From an uncultured Akkermansia sp. (lineage in GTDB: Bacteria; Verrucomicrobiota; Verrucomicrobiia; Verrucomicrobiales; Akkermansiaceae), in contig CAJGCV010000014.1 in assembly GCA_904501915.1 (NCBI GenBank), positions 1 through 30,087 on the forward strand: a stretch of DNA of 30,087 nt. The letters are read 5' to 3'. A program made the translations under genes and the position numbers. Below the pieces are notes generated by a model. That model was not told the origin of the DNA and searched no databases. It saw only the letters and a list, made by a program, of their open reading frames with translations. Below, piece by piece: positions 23,129 to 30,087 of this stretch (position 1 is its first letter; each line of letters starts with the position of its first letter).

Positions 23129-23154
23129 CCCGGAATCCACCTTCCCTTTCCGGG
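23129..23154 (-). other. Hairpin downstream of the thyA-folA operon
   Basis: CCCGGAA (23129-23135) and TTCCGGG (23148-23154) form a 7-bp stem with a 12-nt loop, about 10 bp after the small membrane gene's stop. There is no T-tract on the minus strand, so it may be a rho-dependent or 3'-protective structure. Confidence 0.4.
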
Positions 23155-23163
23155 ATTACCATT

Positions 23164-23484
23164 TCATTTTCTACGCTTTCTGCCGCGCCTTACTATTCCG
23201 GGAGGGCTGGGGCGACCCTGGCGCTGCGGCTTTCTGGGGCGCGCGCCCAGCAATTGGTGGAAATTCATCCAGCAACCAGCCAGGAGCAACCAGAACACGA
23301 AACACGCTATCCCCAACACCCAGCGCAGCCACAGCAAATCAGCTGCCACCGAAACCAGCATGAGCAGAGCCCCTGCCAACGCCCCCTCTGTGGCGCGCGA
23401 ATGCTGGCGCAGACTTGTGAAGAGAAACAACACCAGGCAGATTGCGCCCAGCAGAAACAGGATAAGGGCCAGAGCGGCGTTCAT
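23164..23484 (-). CDS. Small membrane protein of unknown function
   Basis: A 106-residue protein with about three membrane helices (about 3-23, 34-52 and 54-74) and a very basic, proline-containing C-terminal tail (RPRKPQRQGRPSPPG...RRGRKRRK) that should face the cytoplasm. No family recognised. Its ATG overlaps the folA stop as ATGA, so it is translationally coupled to thyA-folA. Such a link may only reflect operon packing. Confidence 0.75.
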   Translation of the reverse strand: MNAALALILFLLGAICLVLFLFTSLRQHSRATEGALAGALLMLVSVAADLLWLRWVLGIACFVFWLLLAGCWMNFHQLLGARPRKPQRQGRPSPPGIVRRGRKRRK

Positions 23485-23948
23485 TTCTCGTAGAGCACGT
23501 GCGTGAAGCCCTCAAACGCCTGCTGCGGGGTGCGGGTGGCAAAATACTGCGCAAACTCCGGAAACCAGGTATCGGCAGCGTGGCTGCCCGCCACCTCCGA
23601 CACATGCAGACGCTGCATCTTCGGCAGCATCTGCGCGTAGAGCTGCGCGCCGCCAATCACCATGATTTCCGGGTCCTGCAGCTCGATATGCTCCAGCTGG
23701 GCAATATCCGTAATCACCACAGCGCCGTCGGCGGCGTAGTCAGCATTGCGCGTGAGCACAATGTTCTGCCTCCCGGGCAGCGGGCGTCCCAGGCTCTCCC
23801 AGGTCTTGCGCCCCATGAGGATGGGATGCCCCATGGTGATGCGCTTGAACAGCTGCATATCTTCCTTCAAGCGCCACGGTATGCCGTTGTTCAGCCCGAT
23901 GGCGCGGTCGGCATCCATGGCTACCACTCCTGTGAATCTCAGGCTCAT
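23481..23948 (-). CDS. folA: Dihydrofolate reductase
   Basis: A 155-residue enzyme reducing dihydrofolate to tetrahydrofolate with NADPH, regenerating the cofactor used by ThyA. Family features are GLNNGIPWRLKEDMQLFK (18-35, with the acidic substrate residue), HPILMGRKTWESLGRPLPGR (41-60) and the C-terminal IMVIGGAQLYAQ. It overlaps both neighbours by 4 bp (ATGA), inside a thyA-folA-membrane protein operon. Length is normal. Confidence 0.95.
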   Translation of the reverse strand: MSLRFTGVVAMDADRAIGLNNGIPWRLKEDMQLFKRITMGHPILMGRKTWESLGRPLPGRQNIVLTRNADYAADGAVVITDIAQLEHIELQDPEIMVIGGAQLYAQMLPKMQRLHVSEVAGSHAADTWFPEFAQYFATRTPQQAFEGFTHVLYEK

Positions 23949-24760
23949 ACGGAAACAGCGGCTTTAATGTGCGGGTGCGGGTCGTATTCCTCCAGCGTGA
24001 AGTCAGAGAAATCGAAACCATCAATCTCTGTAATGGCAGGATTGATGCGCATGGTGGGCAGCTTGCGCGGTTCGCGGGTCAGCTGCAGACGAGCCTGGTC
24101 CAGGTGGTTCTTGTACAGGTGCAAATCACCATAGGTATGCACAAACTCGCGGGCTTCGTAACCGCAGACCTGTGCCACCATCATGAGCAGCAGCGCATAG
24201 CTGGCAATGTTGAAGGGCACGCCCAGGAACAAATCGCAGCTGCGCTGGTAGAGCTGCAGGCTCAGCCCGTGCTTCCCGCCCTCCTTCTGCGCCGGAATCA
24301 CGCAGAACTGGAACAGGCAGTGGCAGGGAGGCAGCGCCATACCGTCCACCTCGGCCACATTCCAGGCACTCACCAGGTGGCGGCGGCTCCAGGGATTATT
24401 CTTCAGCCCGTCAATCAGCTTTGCAATCTGGTCGATGCTGCCGCCCTTGCCATCCGGCCAGGCGCGCCACTGGCTGCCGTACACCGGGCCCAGGTCGCCA
24501 TTCTCATCGGCCCATTCATCCCAGATGCTCACACCACGCTCCTGCAGCCAGCGCACGTTCGTGCTGCCCTTCAGGAACCAGAGGAGCTCGTAGATGATGG
24601 AGCGCAGGTGCAGCTTTTTGGTCGTGAGGCAAGGGAAGCCCTCGCGCAAATCGCAGCGAATCTGCCGGCCGAACACGCCGATCGTGCCCGTACCGGTGCG
24701 GTCTTCCCTGCCCACCCCGTTGGTGAGCACATCATCGAGCAAAGCCAGATATTGATGCAT
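23945..24760 (-). CDS. thyA: Thymidylate synthase
   Basis: A 271-residue ThyA that methylates dUMP to dTMP with methylene-tetrahydrofolate. Present are DRTGTGTIGVFG (20-31), the folate/phosphate region GPVYGSQWRAW (91-101), the catalytic Cys146 in LPPCHCLFQF, QRSCDLFLGVPFN (172-184) and HTYGDLHLYKNH near the C-terminus. It is first in the thyA-folA operon. The upstream DNA is a heptad-repeat tract with no clear Shine-Dalgarno. Confidence 0.96.
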   Translation of the reverse strand: MHQYLALLDDVLTNGVGREDRTGTGTIGVFGRQIRCDLREGFPCLTTKKLHLRSIIYELLWFLKGSTNVRWLQERGVSIWDEWADENGDLGPVYGSQWRAWPDGKGGSIDQIAKLIDGLKNNPWSRRHLVSAWNVAEVDGMALPPCHCLFQFCVIPAQKEGGKHGLSLQLYQRSCDLFLGVPFNIASYALLLMMVAQVCGYEAREFVHTYGDLHLYKNHLDQARLQLTREPRKLPTMRINPAITEIDGFDFSDFTLEEYDPHPHIKAAVSV

Positions 24761-24770
24761 GCAGTTTGGT

Positions 24771-24805
24771 TATTGACGATTGACTATTGACAATTGACGA
24801 TTGTA
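24771..24805. repeat. Heptamer tandem repeat (NATTGAC)
   Basis: Five consecutive heptamers TATTGAC, GATTGAC, TATTGAC, AATTGAC and GATTGTA lie 10 bp upstream of the thyA start. The first base varies and the rest is constant, as in an ordered tandem array. It lies where the thyA promoter should be. Confidence 0.8.
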
Positions 24806-24832
24806 AAAGTCCCTGTGGCGCAGCCGCAGCTC

Positions 24833-24860
24833 ACTTTTTACTCCGTACTTTGTACCTCAT
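24833..24860. repeat. Heptad-periodic tract (ACYNNNT x4)
   Basis: Four units ACTTTTT, ACTCCGT, ACTTTGT and ACCTCAT end at the pyrF stop. The motif differs from the NATTGAC tract 27 bp away but keeps the 7-nt period. Confidence 0.55.
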
Positions 24861-25639
24861 CAGAGAGCGAGAGCCTCTCTGATGAGCTTGGCCCACTTCT
24901 CTGCCTTTTCGGCAAAGCTCAGCTCGGGGTCCTTGTACAGAATACCGCGGGAAACATTGATGGTAGGCGGAGCCACGCGGGTGCCACCGGTGAGGGCGGA
25001 AAGGTCACCCCCCTGGGCCCCCAGACCGGGCACCAGCAGCGGAGCATCCGGCAAGTCAGTCAGAATCTGGCTGTTGGCATTGGTAAGCCCCACCACCATG
25101 CCCACCTCCGTGGCGCTGTTTTCGGCAATGGAACGGGTCACCATATCACCCACCAGCTGGTACACCTTGCGGCCATTCGCCAGCACCTGCTGCTCCACAT
25201 CCACGGAGCCGGGGTTGGTGGTCACGGCAAGCAGATACACAGCCTTGCCGGGACGGTCCAGGAAAGGTTCGAGAATATCATAGCCCATGAAGGGATTAAG
25301 CGTCACCGCATCCACATCCATGCGGTCAAAGTAGGCCTGGGCGTAGTACTTCTGTGTTTCGCCGATATCGCCGCGCTTGGCATCCAGAATCACGGGAATA
25401 TCCTTGGGCATATCCGGCAGCAGTTCCTCCAGCATCTTGAGCCCCGGCAGCCCCATGGCCTCGAAATAGGCGATATTGGGCTTATAAGCCGCAGCATAGG
25501 GGGCGGTTTCCTCCACCACCTTGCGCAGCCAGTCGGCCAGCTCGGTCATGTTCTCAGTCTGCGGGCGGGGATCCAGCCCCACGCAAAGGGCCGAACGCGT
25601 TGCCGCAATACGGGCAGCAAGTTTTTCCGTGTACTTCAT
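24860..25639 (-). CDS. pyrF: Orotidine 5'-phosphate decarboxylase
   Basis: A TIM-barrel enzyme converting OMP to UMP, of the longer type 2 group. Key blocks are ALCVGLDPRP near the N-terminus, KPNIAYFEA and the catalytic LDAKRGDIG (about 85-93) with its Asp-x-Lys-x-x-x-Asp array. Two ATGs are possible. I choose 25639 (259 residues) because the upstream ATG at 25648 lies within a perfect TATAAT -10 box and so would not be in the mRNA. It has its own promoter and lies about 100 bp before thyA on the same strand. Confidence 0.92.
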   Translation of the reverse strand: MKYTEKLAARIAATRSALCVGLDPRPQTENMTELADWLRKVVEETAPYAAAYKPNIAYFEAMGLPGLKMLEELLPDMPKDIPVILDAKRGDIGETQKYYAQAYFDRMDVDAVTLNPFMGYDILEPFLDRPGKAVYLLAVTTNPGSVDVEQQVLANGRKVYQLVGDMVTRSIAENSATEVGMVVGLTNANSQILTDLPDAPLLVPGLGAQGGDLSALTGGTRVAPPTINVSRGILYKDPELSFAEKAEKWAKLIREALAL

Positions 25640-25646
25640 GCGCGGC

Positions 25647-25674
25647 ATTATAGCACATCATCGCTCGAAATCAA
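25647..25674 (-). promoter_or_regulatory. Promoter of pyrF
   Basis: On the minus strand, -35 TTGATT (25674-25669), a 16-bp spacer and a perfect -10 TATAAT (25652-25647). The predicted transcription start coincides with or touches the ATG at 25639, implying a leaderless mRNA. Confidence 0.75.
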
Positions 25675-25736
25675 GCCCCCAGACATAGAAACAACCGCGG
25701 AGAAGCCTTCTCGCGTTGCATCAAAACAATTCGAGC

Positions 25737-25765
25737 TTGGCAGCCGCAGCAAAATCTGCTAGCAT
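25737..25765 (+). promoter_or_regulatory. Promoter of the histidine kinase gene
   Basis: -35 TTGGCA (25737-25742), a 17-bp spacer and -10 TAGCAT (25760-25765). The ATG at 25778 follows after 12 bp, giving a leader of about 6 nt. Confidence 0.55.
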
Positions 25766-25777
25766 AGCAAGCGTTAC

Positions 25778-26968
25778 ATGGTCAGCTGGGATATAGTACT
25801 AGGACTCATGGTCATCATCTTTGCTCTGCCCTTCATCTTTCTGAGCAGCAGGGTGAAGAGCACGCGCGAACGCGCCCGGAGCGCCGAACACGAAGTGAAA
25901 CAGATGCGCGGTCTTCTCGCAGAGCTGGAGGAACACGTGCGCCGCGACCAGGGGCTGTTTCTGGAGGCACTGGGGGTGCCGTTCCTGCTGATGCGCCCCA
26001 GCGGCAGGGTTGTAATGGCCAACAGAAAAGCCTGCGAACTGTTCGGCTTCGAATCGCTGACCAACACGAACCTGCTGCGCGTCCTGCCCGAATGCGAATT
26101 ACGCCGGGTACTGAAACAGGCCACAGAATCCACAGAAAAAGTGCGCGCCATGGTGCAGGTTTCGCGCCCGGAGGGGGAACGCATTTACCGCACCACCGCC
26201 ACCCACCTGGCCACACGGGAACGCCATATCGGCATCGTGTTCCTGGACATGACCGAAGAACACCGCACGCAGATTATCCGCCGCGATTTTGTAGCCAACG
26301 CCTCGCACGAACTGCGTACCCCGCTCACCCTGATTCTGGGGTATCTGGAAACCCTGCTGGATGACCCGGAATCTGCCCAGGATGCCCATATGCGCCAGCG
26401 CTCACTGGGCATCATGAAACGCCACGCCGACCGCATGGCACGCCTGGTGGCAGACATGCTCATGCTTTCGCGCGTGGAGACGCCGGATTCCGGCTACCTG
26501 AAGCAGGAAAACTTTGACCTGGCGCAGCTGGTGGCAGAGGTGAAGCAACGGCTGGAAAGCACAGCAGAAAACCAGGGAGCCCAGGTGGCACTTTCCATTT
26601 CACCGCAGCCGTACACCATGTGGGGGGATAGTTTCTACTGGTCACAGGTGCTGTTCAACCTCATGGAAAATGCGCTGAAAAACAACCCGTCGCCAGGCCT
26701 GGAAGTCGAGGTAAGTGCCGATATAGCCCCTGATGGCAGCAAACGCATCTGCGTGGCAGACAACGGCCGGGGCATTGCTCCCGATGCCCTGCCCTACATC
26801 TTCAACCGTTTCTACCGCGCCGATACCACCGGCAAAGTAAAAGGCACGGGACTGGGGCTCGCCATTGTCAAGCACGCGGTGGAAGCCCACCGCGGCAGCA
26901 TCTGCGCCGAAAGCGAGCCAGGTGTACGCACGGCATTCACCATCACCCTGCCTGCGGAAAGCAGATAA
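25778..26968 (+). CDS. PhoR-like sensor histidine kinase
   Basis: A 396-residue kinase. One N-terminal membrane helix (4-24) is followed by a short coiled linker, a PAS-type domain (about 55-165), HisKA with the phospho-acceptor His177 in NASHELRTP, and a HATPase domain with N-box NLMENALKNN (294-303), DNGRGI (328-333) and GTGLGLAI (356-363). There is essentially no periplasmic loop, like PhoR, so it may sense via a partner or the PAS domain. No response regulator is next to it in the window. It is followed after 3 bp by a metallophosphoesterase, so the two are co-transcribed. Confidence 0.92.
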   Translation: MVSWDIVLGLMVIIFALPFIFLSSRVKSTRERARSAEHEVKQMRGLLAELEEHVRRDQGLFLEALGVPFLLMRPSGRVVMANRKACELFGFESLTNTNLLRVLPECELRRVLKQATESTEKVRAMVQVSRPEGERIYRTTATHLATRERHIGIVFLDMTEEHRTQIIRRDFVANASHELRTPLTLILGYLETLLDDPESAQDAHMRQRSLGIMKRHADRMARLVADMLMLSRVETPDSGYLKQENFDLAQLVAEVKQRLESTAENQGAQVALSISPQPYTMWGDSFYWSQVLFNLMENALKNNPSPGLEVEVSADIAPDGSKRICVADNGRGIAPDALPYIFNRFYRADTTGKVKGTGLGLAIVKHAVEAHRGSICAESEPGVRTAFTITLPAESR

Positions 26969-26971
26969 GTT

Positions 26972-28099
26972 ATGTTCGTTGTCAGCACCATAGTCCTCGG
27001 CTGCGTTCTGTTCTTATATACGCTGTGGCGCATCATCTGGCCGCTGCCGCTGCGCTGGTGGTGGAAACTCCTGCTCTGCATCCCGCTGGGGCTGGGTGCC
27101 TTCCGCTACCCGCTGCTCTACCGCATTTTCGGAGGGCACTTCTTCCGTCCCGCCTGCCCCATGTGGGTGGAGATGGGCTGTACCTGGCTGTTCATGGGGC
27201 TCATGATTCTGCTGGCTCTGCTCCTGGTGCTGGAACTGGTATTCCTGTTACCGGGCATTATCTGGCGGCGCAACCGGCAACTGCAGAGTGCGCGCAGCGC
27301 GGCGTTCTGGCTGAGTCTGCCCGTGGCTCTGTGCATGGCAGGCTGGGGCATGTACCAGGCATTCGCCCTGCCTGAAGTGCGCGAAATCACCATTACCCTG
27401 CCGCAGCTGAAACAACCGGTAAGGCTTGCCCTGCTCTCCGATTTACACGCAGACCGCTACACGCAGGCCGGTTTCTTCCGCGAAGTCGTGAAGCGCACCA
27501 ATGCCCTGCAGGCGGATGCCGTGGTCATCACCGGTGATTTTGAGGATGGCAGCCTCAGCGAACTGGCGCCGAACCTCGCGCCGCTGCAAGGGCTCCAATC
27601 CCGCTGGGGCACCTATGCCGTGCATGGCAACCACGACTATTTCAACGGGCACCACGCCTGGCAACACTACCTCAGCAGCCTCGGCATCCGTTTCCTGAAC
27701 AATGAGCACCTGCTCCCAGGCCCCGGCCATATCGTGCTCGCAGGGGTAACTGACCCTGCCGCCGGGCGAGACAACTGCCTGCCCCCAGATGTAGCACGCG
27801 CTGTGGCTGGAGCACCGGCAGACAAACCCATCGTTCTGCTGGCACACCAACCCCGTATCGCCAGCGTGGCCGCGCAGCATGGAGTGGCGTTGCAGCTTTC
27901 CGGCCACACCCACGGAGGCATGGTCCCCGGCTTGCGCCAACTCGTTGCCCGCTTCAACGACGGACTGGTGCAAGGGCTCTACCGCCGCGGAGAGTTGCAG
28001 ATTTATGTAACCAATGCCACCGGCATCTGGTCCGGGCTCCCGATACGTCTCTTCACCCCTGCGGAAATCACGCTCATCCACCTCGTTCCCTCTCCCTGA
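26972..28099 (+). CDS. Membrane-bound metallophosphoesterase (YkuE-like)
   Basis: A 375-residue protein with about four N-terminal membrane helices (about 1-20, 30-50, 70-97 and 109-130) and a calcineurin-like phosphoesterase domain. All metal motifs are there: SDLHAD (156-161), GDFED (188-192), GNHD (219-222), AHQP with His292 and GHTHGG (311-316). Related enzymes cleave phosphomonoesters or diesters, for example lipid-linked ones (UDP-diacylglucosamine, phosphoglycerolipids). The active site faces the side of the last helix. It follows the PhoR-like kinase by 3 bp. The substrate is not known; a phosphate or lipid role would fit the pairing. Confidence 0.9.
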   Translation: MFVVSTIVLGCVLFLYTLWRIIWPLPLRWWWKLLLCIPLGLGAFRYPLLYRIFGGHFFRPACPMWVEMGCTWLFMGLMILLALLLVLELVFLLPGIIWRRNRQLQSARSAAFWLSLPVALCMAGWGMYQAFALPEVREITITLPQLKQPVRLALLSDLHADRYTQAGFFREVVKRTNALQADAVVITGDFEDGSLSELAPNLAPLQGLQSRWGTYAVHGNHDYFNGHHAWQHYLSSLGIRFLNNEHLLPGPGHIVLAGVTDPAAGRDNCLPPDVARAVAGAPADKPIVLLAHQPRIASVAAQHGVALQLSGHTHGGMVPGLRQLVARFNDGLVQGLYRRGELQIYVTNATGIWSGLPIRLFTPAEITLIHLVPSP

Positions 28100-28141
28100 A
28101 GCAGCCTATGAAATTTCACTTAACATTCCCGTAGTATTTAC

Positions 28142-28170
28142 TTGACGAGGCAAGGCTGTACAGATAGTAT
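28142..28170 (+). promoter_or_regulatory. Promoter of the transglutaminase-like gene
   Basis: -35 TTGACG (28142-28147), a 17-bp spacer and -10 TAGTAT (28165-28170). The leader to the ATG at 28202 would be about 25 nt. Confidence 0.55.
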
Positions 28171-28201
28171 GACTACAATTCCATTTTCCCCTATTCTCAC
28201 C

Positions 28202-30087
28202 ATGAAACACCAGATGAATATCCTGCCTGTGCTGCTGGCAGCGTTTGGCATGTACGCCACGGCACAGCAGCCCACACCGATAGCTCCGGCACCGGTACTT
28301 CCTGCGCCGGCGTCCAAGCCGGCCACCCCGAAATACACCCTGACCACCAGCAAGGACTGGAAGAATCCCGCCGCCCTGCGTGATTCGCTTGCAAAGAAGA
28401 TTCAGGCCCGGCTGAAGAACAACGACGAAGCAAGCATTCAGAACTTCCTGAAGAGCGAAGCCAACCGACTGCTGCTCGCCAACTGGCACCTGGCCAATGC
28501 AGAAATCGCCTCGGAAAAAGCTTACGAGGAATACGCCGCCAACCTGAACCGCCAGCTCGACAACAAGACCAGGAAGCTCAACGAGCTGGAGACAGAACTT
28601 CCCCTGCTGGGCGGCGAATCTGCCCAGGAAAGCGCCCGTTACAACATCAACAAGCTGAAGGGCGAGATTGCCGAACTGAAAGCCGAGCTCAAGCAGCCCA
28701 TGCGCCTGGCAGATGTCGTGAAGCGCCCGCGCGCCGCCCGCCTCATCACCCTCATGGCCAATGACCTCGGCTGGATAGGAGATGTGGTGTACAGCGGCGA
28801 ATGCATCATGCCCGGCCGCATACTCAACATGCTGGCCAACATGATGGAACGCTACACCAGGATGCTGCCCAATGACCGCGTGCCCCGCGATATTGCAACC
28901 GCCACAGCACTGGAATACGCCCGTTTCGGCTGGACGGTGAACAACGCCTGCGAGCGCGCCGAATACTTTGTGCGCAACTGGCGCCAGAACCGCCTGCACC
29001 CGCAGTTCGACAAGCTGCCGTTCCTTCTGCGCCGAGTCACCTGCGGGTGGAAAGGCGACCACAGCTCCGGCAAGCCCGAAAGCCTGACCTGGGCACTGTA
29101 CAACGTACACCTGCCCGATGAGCGCTACACCGGTTGCTGCTGGCGCTGCGGCTATGTGCTCCACAATGTGTATGGTGACAGCATCCACGGGTCCCCCTAC
29201 TTTGAACCATTCGAGGGCATGTATCTTGACAACCACCACAAGTTCACCCAGGATGTAGGTGGTGTCTGCGGCGGCCTTTCCCATTTCGGTGCCTCAGCAG
29301 CCTGCGCCAACGGCGTGCCCGGCCTCACCATGGGCGAACCTGCCCACTGTGCCTATGTGGTGTGGGTGGATGGCAAGTGGACCCCGGCCTATTCCGTAGA
29401 CTGGCAGCGAGGTCTGCACTGGCGCCCGTGGATGGACAACTACAACTACTCCTCCCTGCACCTGACCACTGACCTGTATTCCCCGGAGCAGAAGAAAGCC
29501 ACGCGTCTTTCCAATGCCTACCGCGCCCTTGCCCAGATGGCCACGGATAAGCAGATGGCTCACCAGCTCTACCTCAAGGCCGAAGCTGCCCAGCCGCTGA
29601 ATTACCCGGTGTACCGCGAGCATACCGCTTTCCTCAAAGAACACATGAAGCTGGACACCGCCGCCTGGCTGGCGCTCAACAACAGCATCTGCACGAAGCT
29701 GGTGCCCGTGTACCCTGAGTGCGCCTCTACCCTGGTGCGCAACTTTGTGTACGATAACCTGGCCCAGAGTGCAGCCAAGCCCGAGGAACAGGAAGCCGCC
29801 TTTGCCAGCTTCTGGCAGAACATCAGGGAGCGAGGCCCCGAGCGCTGGAATCTGCAGGAGCTGGCCGACAAGCAGATTGACATGCTCAACAAGGTTCGCA
29901 AGAACGCCGCCACAGACAACACCTGCACCGTGTTCCGAAGCATGATGAACAACACCATCTCCAAGAAGGACTACAGTTCCTACGCTCTGGAATGCGGCAA
30001 TAACATGCTCAAGAAGATGGACGAGGTGGGCAAGAGCCGCATCCTCACCATCATGACCGAGGCTATCTCCTCCGGCGAAGGCATGAC
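28202..30087 (+). CDS. Secreted transglutaminase-like cysteine protein (3' partial)
   Basis: An open frame of 628 codons running off the right edge. It has a signal peptide (MKHQMNILPVLLAAFGMYATA, cleavage likely before QQ), a Pro/Ala-rich spacer and a charged helical segment (about 85-170). The central domain contains VCGGLSHFGAS (Cys356), GEPAHCAYVVW (His382) and YSVDWQ (Asp400), a Cys-His-Asp order and spacing like the transglutaminase/papain-like fold. A WRCGY block lies near residue 317. A helical C-terminal region follows. Whether it crosslinks, deamidates or cleaves proteins is unknown; peptidoglycan- or mucin-related roles are possible. It has its own promoter, and the stop codon is not in the window. 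Confidence 0.78.
   Translation, partial: MKHQMNILPVLLAAFGMYATAQQPTPIAPAPVLPAPASKPATPKYTLTTSKDWKNPAALRDSLAKKIQARLKNNDEASIQNFLKSEANRLLLANWHLANAEIASEKAYEEYAANLNRQLDNKTRKLNELETELPLLGGESAQESARYNINKLKGEIAELKAELKQPMRLADVVKRPRAARLITLMANDLGWIGDVVYSGECIMPGRILNMLANMMERYTRMLPNDRVPRDIATATALEYARFGWTVNNACERAEYFVRNWRQNRLHPQFDKLPFLLRRVTCGWKGDHSSGKPESLTWALYNVHLPDERYTGCCWRCGYVLHNVYGDSIHGSPYFEPFEGMYLDNHHKFTQDVGGVCGGLSHFGASAACANGVPGLTMGEPAHCAYVVWVDGKWTPAYSVDWQRGLHWRPWMDNYNYSSLHLTTDLYSPEQKKATRLSNAYRALAQMATDKQMAHQLYLKAEAAQPLNYPVYREHTAFLKEHMKLDTAAWLALNNSICTKLVPVYPECASTLVRNFVYDNLAQSAAKPEEQEAAFASFWQNIRERGPERWNLQELADKQIDMLNKVRKNAATDNTCTVFRSMMNNTISKKDYSSYALECGNNMLKKMDEVGKSRILTIMTEAISSGEGM

Noticed and set aside
24771..24860. 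CRISPR-like array
   Set aside because: Units are 7 nt with no spacers and no cas genes nearby; they are simple tandem heptamers.
28106..29284. 392-codon minus-strand frame over the transglutaminase-like gene
   Set aside because: The plus strand has a signal peptide, promoter and catalytic blocks; the minus frame has none.
1..30087. tRNA or rRNA genes, prophage or transposase genes
   Set aside because: No cloverleaf with a GTTCGA-type arm was noticed in the intergenic DNA, and no frame showed transposase, integrase or phage structural motifs. This was by eye; a covariance-model scan would be decisive.

Overview
The window looks like chromosomal DNA of a moderately GC-rich, Gram-negative bacterium. 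My best guess is Verrucomicrobiota, possibly an Akkermansia relative. The basis is recollection of gene types: a GH75 chitosanase-like protein, a short GT35-like glucan protein, a GadB-type decarboxylase, secreted coiled-coil and transglutaminase-like proteins, and heptad-periodic intergenic DNA. No rRNA, tRNA, CRISPR array, transposase or phage gene was found, so the taxonomic call is inference.

Layout. 1-2428 (minus): two tandem ABC exporter half-transporters, the downstream one running off the left edge. 2598-5906 (plus): an unknown lipoprotein with a strong terminator, then ParB coupled to a glutaminyl-cyclase-like M28 lipoprotein. 5878-7757 (minus): sigma factor, putative anti-sigma factor and secreted PDZ protein as one operon. 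7887-8745: a small AP2-like protein divergent from a MarR regulator. 8755-12401: Fe-S serine dehydratase and a periplasmic coiled-coil protein (minus), then glutamate decarboxylase (plus). 12398-13049: a second AP2-like protein divergent from a ribbon-helix-helix protein. 13205-14878: a GT35 phosphorylase homologue in which the PLP lysine is replaced by Ser458. 15045-16672 (minus): pyrE-nagZ. 16673-17135: an intergenic region with a nested inverted-repeat element. 17136-19191 (plus): peptide deformylase and an AIM24-like membrane protein. 19195-22995 (minus): SDR, GH75-like protein, ruvA and a squalene/phytoene synthase. 23164-25639 (minus): thyA-folA-small membrane protein, and pyrF with its own promoter. 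25778-28099 (plus): PhoR-like kinase and membrane metallophosphoesterase. 28202-30087 (plus): a secreted transglutaminase-like protein, open at the right edge.

How the genes relate. pyrE, pyrF, thyA and folA cover parts of pyrimidine and folate metabolism but are not one operon. sdaA and gad are amino-acid deamination and decarboxylation genes lying among small DNA-binding regulators. NagZ and the GH75-like protein point to amino-sugar polymer turnover.

Two observations stand out. First, about ten genes have a sigma-70-like promoter (often -10 TAGAAT, 16-18 bp spacer) so close to the start codon that the mRNA leader would be about 0-8 nt. Second, two loci share the same design: a small AP2-like protein facing a small DNA-binding regulator across a region holding an AACAAA/TTTGTT palindrome. 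All functional statements come from reading the sequence and recalled family knowledge; no database search was run.
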